Part shown: positions 57,454 to 64,000 of the stretch, piece after piece
How positions within the stretch are numbered: the first letter of the stretch is position 1
Layout: each line of letters begins with the position of its first letter
Assembly (NCBI GenBank): GCA_003415625.1
Contig: PYIU01000005.1
Coordinates: 4,283,001-4,347,000 of the forward strand
Origin: Aquanectria penicillioides
Lineage: Eukaryota > Ascomycota > Sordariomycetes > Hypocreales > Nectriaceae
Direction of reading: 5' to 3'
DNA: 64,000 nt
Notes under the pieces: generated by a model
The model's input: only the letters and a program-made list of their open reading frames with translations
Databases searched by the model: none
Told to the model about the DNA's origin: nothing
Position numbers and translations under genes: made by a program

Positions 57454-59057
57454 ATGACTAACTCCCACCACCGGCACCAATCCCTCTCCAACGAGGAGAA
57501 TATTGGGCTTCTGCAAATAGACGACGACATTGCACCCGCCTCACCTCGAACTCTCCCCACAAACAGCCGACCTAGATCAATCGTCGTCAGCTCCATACTA
57601 TCCATCATCCAGTTCTTCCAGTCATTACTTCAACGAGCCTCGATTTTGCGCCTCCTCTGGTTCTGCGTTCCTAGCTTTCTTCAAGGTCGCCATGCCCATG
57701 GGCAGAATGGCCCAACACGAGTGTCTCCTACCGCATATCTCGATGGCATGCGTGGCCTAGCTGCTGTTGCCGTCTTCTTCTTTCATTGGAGCTTGCCCTC
57801 TTTCGATTCCAACGAGAGCTGGGGTCGCCTGCAGAGCCGATACAACTTCTTGAAGCTTCCCATTGTTCGCCTGGCCTATTCGGGCGACGTGGGCGTTAGC
57901 TTGTTTTTTCTTATTTCAGGATACGCTCTCTCTTATCGAGCCCTTCAGTTGATTCGAAAGGGAAACTTTCACGACTTTGCCACTGCTGTCAGCTCTACAG
58001 CTTTTCGCCGCTTGTTCCGCCTCTATCTCCCCACCGTAGTTTCAACCTTTATTGTTTGCTGCCTTTTGCAACTTGGCGTGTATGACTGGTCCAAACCGAT
58101 TTACACGTCCAAGGTTCTCATGCCAGTGTTTCAAGAAGCTCATCCTCAGAGGCAACGAGATGTGTGGTCGCAACTGAAGCATTGGCAGCTTTTCTTGTTT
58201 AGAATGATTCACATGTTTGGTTGGGACAGAGATTTCCCAGCTGCACCCAGTATGTGGTACCTCGTCACCTTTTCATTTCGTGCTCGTTGCACTAACAATA
58301 TCCAGCGTACGACAGCCACTTGTGGACAATTCCCATCGAATACCGCTGTTCTATATACCTATTTGTTATCTTGGTCGGCACCGCTCGGCTCAAGACCGTT
58401 TGGAGATTCATGACGCTCTCCTTCATTACTTTTATTTCATTTCGACACAGTCGTTGGGACCTCATCATGTTCATATTCGGAATGGCCCTTGCTGAGTGGG
58501 ATCAAATTCGCGGTGCCCATGTCCGGCCATCGGGTCTCACAGAGAAGCAACAAAACCCCAAACACCAGCACATCAAGACTGCCATTTGGGCATTGGTCTC
58601 GATTGTAGCGTTATACCTCATGTCCTACCCTGGGTATGCTGAAGAAACCCCGGGTTTTGTGTGGCTCTCTACCTGGGTCCCCAAATGGTGGAAAGAGAGA
58701 CGGTTTCGAATCTGGCAGTGCACTGGAGCAACCATCTTTGCAATTGCAGTCTCTTACTCACCACACTGGCAACGGTTCTATAATTCGGCCATTGTTCAGT
58801 ATTTCGGCAAAATTTCTTACGCATTATACCTTGTTCATGGACCTATCTTACATACTGTTGGATGTTTCTGGATGAAGTTCGCCTGGGATATTACAGGACT
58901 CGAAGGAAACTGGTATATTGCTGGATTTGTGCTTAGCGGGGTCTTTATCATTCCCACAGTTGTCTGGGCTGCTGATATTTTCTGGCGAGCTGTGGATATA
59001 CCTTCGGTCAAGCTTGCAAAGTGGATCGAAAATAAGGTTATTGTCAAGTGGGATTAG
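57454..59057 (+). CDS. acyltransferase-3 family membrane protein
   Basis: Exons 57454-58249 and 58306-59057 (GTATGT donor, TCCAG acceptor), about 515 aa. The Acyl_transf_3 signature YLDGMRGLAAVAVFFFHWSL follows an N-terminal cytosolic region of ~90 residues. Later blocks are VGVSLFFLISGYALSYRAL, FRRLFRLYLPTVVSTF, SHLWTIPIEYRCSIYLFVIL (after the intron), YFGKISYALYLVHGPIL and a last helix. About ten membrane helices are expected. The family O-acylates sugars, lipids or secondary metabolites at membranes; the substrate is unknown. The ATG follows a CCACC context (CCACCATG). Intact. Confidence 0.9.
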
Positions 59058-59311
59058 ATTTAACGTATCTCATACCTAGATGAATTGCAATAGAAAAATG
59101 TAAACAATGAACATTGAGCATAGATGCGCGGTGGTGCACACTCATTTCCAAAGCTTCACAGTGCGACAGCCATCCACAAGAGACATGATACTCATCTTCG
59201 ATAAGTTAAATTGGACTAAACTCGAGACCCAAGATGCCTCAGGGCAGAGTTGATAAATATAGGAAACTTTTATTTAGCTTAGCGACGTTTCCCTAGTCGA
59301 GTAAGGCTGCC
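59058..59311. other. convergent 3' flank
   Basis: About 250 bp between convergent stop codons. Nothing notable. Confidence 0.5.
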
Positions 59312-60485
59312 CTAGGAGGCATCTGTTTCTGGCGTTGCCTCAGGTTTACGTGCCCGTACAATACGCCGGGTATAATAGGAATGAATATTCCTGTTCCTCA
59401 TCTCACGTCGAAGCTGGGCGCAATAAAGAATAACCTGCTCCTGGGTCCAGCCCTCAAGCAGGCTGGTCATGAAGGCTACATGGCCTTCGACATCAGTCTC
59501 AACGCCGAGTTGGGTGAATCTACCAATTTCCTTGGACCGCTCATCTTTAGGCCAATCGCCTACGGGAACCTTTATTGTGTCAGCTTTGATATCGATGAAT
59601 CCGGCCGCCTCCATTCCTTTTTCCTGAAGGCTTTCTGGGACAGGTGTAAACGTGCGTCCTAGCTTCTTGCCACCTTCATAGAACAATTTGCCCCATTCAG
59701 CAATTGCACTACCCGGCTTGAGCGTATCGTCATCACTCCCGCACATAGGATCGGCCTCGTCACTCTCTACCCAGCCTCCAGGCTTGCAGACCTGGTATGC
59801 CTTTGCAAATAGATCATACCAGTCAACCACACTGCCGTACAAGAAGCGCATATGCACGTAGTCGAAAGAGTTTTCGGCAAAGGTCCAGTCTTGGGTGAAG
59901 TCCTCTATCTCAAACCTGACGTTGGGAGGTACCCAAGATGGTTGAATAGGTGAGATATCAGTGCCGATTACCTCCGTTTCAGGGAACTCATCGCCAAAGT
60001 CGATGGCCCAGATCCCCGTCCCTGTTCCCAGATCCAAAGTCTTCTGGACTAGCTTTTTATCTAGCGGCGCGAGGAAGAGCTTGCCATCAAGCATAAGAGT
60101 AGAGGTATGGTGGATGATATCGAGAGACTCGTTGGCCTTGTCGTCGTTGGCTGCCCAGTATTGTGCATTGCCTCGCTCCGCATGATAGGTGCGTCCATTT
60201 ATAATCCGGTACTGAAGAATGCTCGAGTTGATGGATGCAGTCGAGCTTGCAGAATCGGTGCCGAGGGAAGAGTCGGAATCACGGTTGTCACCAACAGGCT
60301 GATTTTGCGTCGTCTGATTCAGTTAGCCTGATGGTACTGCCACAGCGATACGTGGGAACACCTACCCAGTGAGACGGATCCAACATGGGCTGCGACCTGG
60401 CCGCGTCTTGTTCGTTCTCGCCAGTTGTCGCTAGCGGAGAAGTCGCTGGCGCGGAATTATTGGATGTTTGAGAGGCGTCGCCCAT
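59312..60485 (-). CDS. LaeA-like SAM-dependent methyltransferase
   Basis: Exons 60485-60366 and 60298-59312 (GTAGGT donor, AAATCAG acceptor), about 368 aa. A disordered Ser/Thr/Asp-rich N-terminus leads to YRIINGRTYHAERGNAQYW, the block that marks this fungal TAM/LaeA-like group. The SAM core is LDLGTGTGIWAIDFG, with IGTDISPIQPSWVPPN, FEIEDFTQDWTF, NSFDYVHMRF and KPGGWVESDEADP. Relatives include LaeA-type regulators of secondary metabolism, but many paralogues exist and the substrate is not known. It probably acts in cytosol or nucleus. Intact. Confidence 0.9.
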
Positions 60486-61541
60486 GATTAGTTTGGATCC
60501 TACCTAATCGTAATGTGCATTGATGAACGGAGAAGAACTAAGTCGATACTCAATCTCGTCCAGTGGGACGATGGGCTTTTTAACGAGCAAACCAAACCCG
60601 TCTTCCCCTCACTTCTCCTCGTCTCATCACTTCGTGTTCCGGCAACCGGAGTCACAAGCAACAACCAACAAGCAACAAGCATCAAATGTCTCATGTCTCA
60701 TGCTGCACGTTGACGAAGCCGGGGAACGGGGGATCTACAGCCACCCCTTGTCCTATGACCCACTGCAACATCTTTCCACGCCATTAATAGCTCCTCTGGC
60801 ATCTGTTGGGTCCACCCATGTGAACCCTTTAGACGCCTCGCTTCCTCACAAGGGGCAGACCCTCCGTACTTCGTGCAACGCGCCGCAAAAGGCACCTGTA
60901 GATAACAGGCCACCGCCTAATTCTGCTGTATAGTTTAGGCACTCTGGAGCATAGCATGCAAGTCGGATCACATTTGTTGGTCAACAAATGAGATGGCCTT
61001 CCCTACAACCAACATGCATTGGCCAAGCAGTTGGAATGCGGCAGCAGTGAGAAATGAAGGTCACACTCAACAAGGCCAGAACCAATAATGGCTGCCACAT
61101 GAACTTTTTGTTTTTGTCGCCTTCGGTTTGGAGCAAGTTTGGCGAGTTTTTGTCCAAGGAAATCTCCCTTGAAGTGTCCGTCTGCCATTCCTGTTCATCT
61201 TGCCTCGTTTTGACATTTCCTAAGACTAATTTCTCAACTCCTACGTAGCCGCTTCGAATAAGAAGAGCATGCAGGTTATTCTTGCAGGCAGCCCCATGTA
61301 TGTTTTCAACTGTCTTCAACTGTTTTCTCCAGTGTTTCACAGCCACAGCCACAGCATCTTGGTGGGCCAATTGCACTTCAATTCTTGCAGTCGATAACAG
61401 CAATGTGCAAGGAGGTAAGCTCCGTCACCCCTCATCAGCTCACCACAACCCAACCTTGGTGCCTAACTGCATTTGCGGCAATAATCAAATCTGTAGATCC
61501 AACCTTGCCCTCATATCTCCATCCATCAACCTGCCCGCATC
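60486..61541. other. divergent upstream region
   Basis: About 1.06 kb between the methyltransferase and the F-box gene. Plus-strand open frames at 60520-60933 and 61282-61707 have no recognised domain; the latter overlaps the F-box start in another frame. Confidence 0.45.
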
Positions 61542-63101
61542 ATGCATCTCCCGCAAGAAATCATCAATAACATCATCTCATACTTTATCGAACCTGTCTG
61601 GCAGCCAGAATTTCCTTACTCTGGACCTAGGCCGACCCCAAACTTGCATTGGGATGCGTTCATTGCATGTGGTCAGCCAAAATGGGTCCGTCACAGCGAC
61701 AAGCTGACAGCCCCAACGCCGCTGTACGAGTTGACCATTGATCGCAAAACGCTTCTCAACCTTCGCTTAGTGTCTCGAGAATGGCACGCGAGTTCAACGT
61801 CGCTTCTCAGCACTCATCATTGGTGGGTAGCCAACTTCGATGCTAAGCACTCCCTAGAAAATGCCCTTGAGTGCTGCACCAGTTCTCAGCGACATGGTGC
61901 CTGGAGCAACAGTTTTGTTAGGAGACTGAAACTGCCTACTACTTGGGATGCTCTCACCTTTAAGAGGTGGTATCATTGGGATGGGAAGCCAGAAACGCGA
62001 CGATGGATAGATTGGGATGACAATGGGATGTTACGTCTGAAGCCTGACACGTTCAGAGACGAGCTGATATGTCGTGAGCATCATCTCACCGCTCAAGTTC
62101 ACTACGACAAATCTTCCCAGCACAAAGCCCTCCGTGCTGTATTTGATAGCCTGGTGAACGTAGAGGCCTTCAGCTTGTCGTTTCCACGAGCGACACCCGA
62201 ATACTCACGCAGAGAAACAAAGGCGCCTTGTTACGATATGAAGGCTATCGACGAAATGACGGCAACAATCCAGTATGCACTTACAACCAGTGCATTTAAC
62301 TATTTAGTAGACCTGCGTCTCGAACTTCCATCCACCTATTATGCTGGGAAGACGGTCAGTCACATGAGTAAAGAAGCACGGAATCGACTCAAACATCTCT
62401 ATATCAAGATAGTTGATGAAACTGGAGTTGCTGGATCTAACAGATGGCTTCAGCACTCAGAAATCACCGATGAAAGTCATGATGGCATTCTCGAGGATGA
62501 TTTCGATGGTGTTGAATTTTACCCAATTAGCAATGTGCAGTTTGAGTATCCAAACAGAGGATACCAAACAAACGTCTGGGACTTTATTTCTTCATGCCCA
62601 AACCTGGAATCTCTTGGAGTTGAGGCAACCCATTTTCTTGACCTAGAACAAATGCGCTGGGGAAGGTCATTCACCTTCGAAAGCCTCCGCGTACTCGCTC
62701 TCAGCCGAGTCTATCTGCGGGTCCCTTCGCTCATCAAACTTTGCCAACCAGGGGGCATGCAAGGCCCGCCATGTCAAATCCAACGTCTCAGTTTAAAGGA
62801 CGTCAAGATACCCGCTGGCGGTGGATACTGGGGAGATTTGTTTGAGTTCCTATTGGATGAGTGTCCAAGGCTAGACATTGCATGGTTCTACCTGCTAACG
62901 TACTTGTCTGATCATGAGGAGGCAGTAGTTCAGAGTGATGCTGCGCAAGGCTACCTTATCAGGTCCTATCGTGATGATGACCTCGTGCTACTCAACCGAC
63001 TAGTTACCCAGCTCATTCAGAAGGCTGGAGGTGAAGAATTTTCTACGGACTCGCTACGAGAGATGCAAAGTGAGACAATGCCGTGGCGCGAGGAGGGCTG
63101 A
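61542..63101 (+). CDS. F-box-like protein
   Basis: Single exon, 519 aa. The start MHLPQEIINNIISYFIEP is the first helix of an F-box; the rest of the box (TLLNLRLVSREWHASSTSLL) follows after an insert of about 45 residues. The remainder is a leucine-containing repeat-like region (FDSLVNVEAFSLSF, YLVDLRLELPSTYY, SCPNLESLGVEAT, SLRVLALSRVYL, IQRLSLKDVKI), typical of fungal F-box/LRR-like substrate adaptors of SCF ubiquitin ligases. The target is unknown. No lesion. Confidence 0.85.
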   Translation: MHLPQEIINNIISYFIEPVWQPEFPYSGPRPTPNLHWDAFIACGQPKWVRHSDKLTAPTPLYELTIDRKTLLNLRLVSREWHASSTSLLSTHHWWVANFDAKHSLENALECCTSSQRHGAWSNSFVRRLKLPTTWDALTFKRWYHWDGKPETRRWIDWDDNGMLRLKPDTFRDELICREHHLTAQVHYDKSSQHKALRAVFDSLVNVEAFSLSFPRATPEYSRRETKAPCYDMKAIDEMTATIQYALTTSAFNYLVDLRLELPSTYYAGKTVSHMSKEARNRLKHLYIKIVDETGVAGSNRWLQHSEITDESHDGILEDDFDGVEFYPISNVQFEYPNRGYQTNVWDFISSCPNLESLGVEATHFLDLEQMRWGRSFTFESLRVLALSRVYLRVPSLIKLCQPGGMQGPPCQIQRLSLKDVKIPAGGGYWGDLFEFLLDECPRLDIAWFYLLTYLSDHEEAVVQSDAAQGYLIRSYRDDDLVLLNRLVTQLIQKAGGEEFSTDSLREMQSETMPWREEG

Positions 63102-64000
63102 GACGAGTATTTGAAGCATGAATAGAATGTAGGAAAAGTGCTGTAGCGCAGATCGTAAAATTCCGAGGTCAGTCAGTAATGGAATTGCCAGCTAAATTTT
63201 CAGAGCAAGAAAACAATACGAATCGGGCAAATGGACAAATTGGAATCCAACGAATGACTGGCTTTTGTATTTGCACTGCCATAAAAAGGAATATTCGAGG
63301 GCCGAGGCCCTATTATATCGGAACAAACGGGGTGAAGAATATGACGTATTGAGTCGTGCCCCCATATTACGAGGATTCAAAGTGGTTTCAGCTGTAAAAA
63401 TTTTTGTTCCCCAGATTAGGATGTGACGACGGAGCGAGGAACTAATCCCTGTCGCGTTAGGAAGTGGGATCCATCTCCGGACAGTCCCGGAAAACTCTGA
63501 CAGCAGCCCGAGGAGCTAATACGGCTTCCAAAGTTCCACTCTTAAATCAGCCTGGTATTAGCAAGTAAAGTGAGATTGTAATTGGTGCGGTCGGGACCAG
63601 AGGAGTTGGGTATAAAACACAACCAGGGTGGCCCCTGATGCTTAAGATTGCTGTGGCGCACAACAGCACCCCGATTGGACGCGTCCCCTGAAATTAGTGC
63701 CAAATGTTCGACCAGTTGGGCAGCTTTAGGTGTCGAGGTTGACAATGCTTACGCTGCTACGCTTGAAGGGCAGTTTTTCCAATTACCTATTGATGCCGGA
63801 CGCTTGCGTCCTTGACATGTGAGAGAATAATATAAGAGTGTGTGACCACATGGCAAGCAGGCTGCAGCTTGCGATCTTCTCCAGTTTCTAGTCCAAATCC
63901 GATCCGGGCCACGGCCGAACCAATGGTTCTCAGACAGCCAACCATGGCCCCAGCCGTGACCTTTGCCCAATTGGAAGAAGCTGCTTCCCACATTATCCAT
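63102..64000. other. right edge, no gene seen
   Basis: About 0.9 kb. A minus-strand frame at 63749-64000 opens with ATG exactly at the edge and has no recognised domain. Confidence 0.4.

Noticed and set aside
63749..64000. Minus-strand open frame starting exactly at the window edge
   Set aside because: No known domain; the ATG at the edge is coincidental and the frame cannot be judged without flanking sequence.

Overview
The window looks like nuclear DNA of a filamentous ascomycete (Pezizomycotina; order not determinable by eye). Genes are monocistronic on both strands and carry short introns (about 49-101 nt) with GTAAGT-type donors and CTAAC/CTAAT branch sites. The gene families are typical of such fungi: Zn2Cys6 regulators, a HET-domain protein, a Pth11-like receptor remnant, a LaeA-like methyltransferase, and NCS1 and AAT permeases. 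No rRNA, tRNA, CRISPR array or intact transposon was seen.

Left part (1-26.6 kb). It holds the 3' end of a membrane-protein gene, an AflP-type O-methyltransferase, a GNAT acetyltransferase and a STAND-type N-terminal-domain protein. A repeat-bearing tract follows (a pair of ~270-bp direct repeats at 8.25 and 9.76 kb). Next comes a cluster of broken metabolic genes at 10.2-14.2 kb: 2-hydroxyacid dehydrogenase, aspartate-type aminotransferase, NCS1 permease and Old Yellow Enzyme. Beyond it lie an intact FAH-family hydrolase with a GC-AG intron, an amino-acid permease, a 2-oxoglutarate-type oxygenase with one frameshift, an unknown helical protein and a membrane protein with one frameshift.

Centre (27.7-51 kb). 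This is a coherent set of catabolic genes: Zn-alcohol dehydrogenase, aldehyde dehydrogenase with a mitochondrial-like leader, NCS1 nucleobase/hydantoin-type permease, Zn2Cys6 regulator, M20 N-carbamoyl amidohydrolase, a fused DUF1989-polysaccharide-deacetylase (PuuE/NodB-like) protein and a phenol-hydroxylase-type FAD monooxygenase. A HET protein, a yeast-type cytosine deaminase and a second Zn2Cys6 regulator follow. The inferred theme is uptake, ring oxidation, ring opening and decarbamoylation of an N-heterocycle (a pyrimidine, purine or hydantoin-like compound). The intergenic regions of the core set share a TYGCCCGA octamer, and two promoters share a 14-bp word. Several genes of this set carry one disabling change each; the four in permease, ALDH, monooxygenase and the outlying oxygenase are all loss of one base in a G/C run, so assembly error must be separated from real decay.

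Right part (51-64 kb). A multiply broken Pth11-like receptor gene is followed by ordinary intact genes: a cysteine-rich repeat protein with signal peptide and GPI-like tail, an acyltransferase-3 membrane protein, a LaeA-like methyltransferase and an F-box protein.
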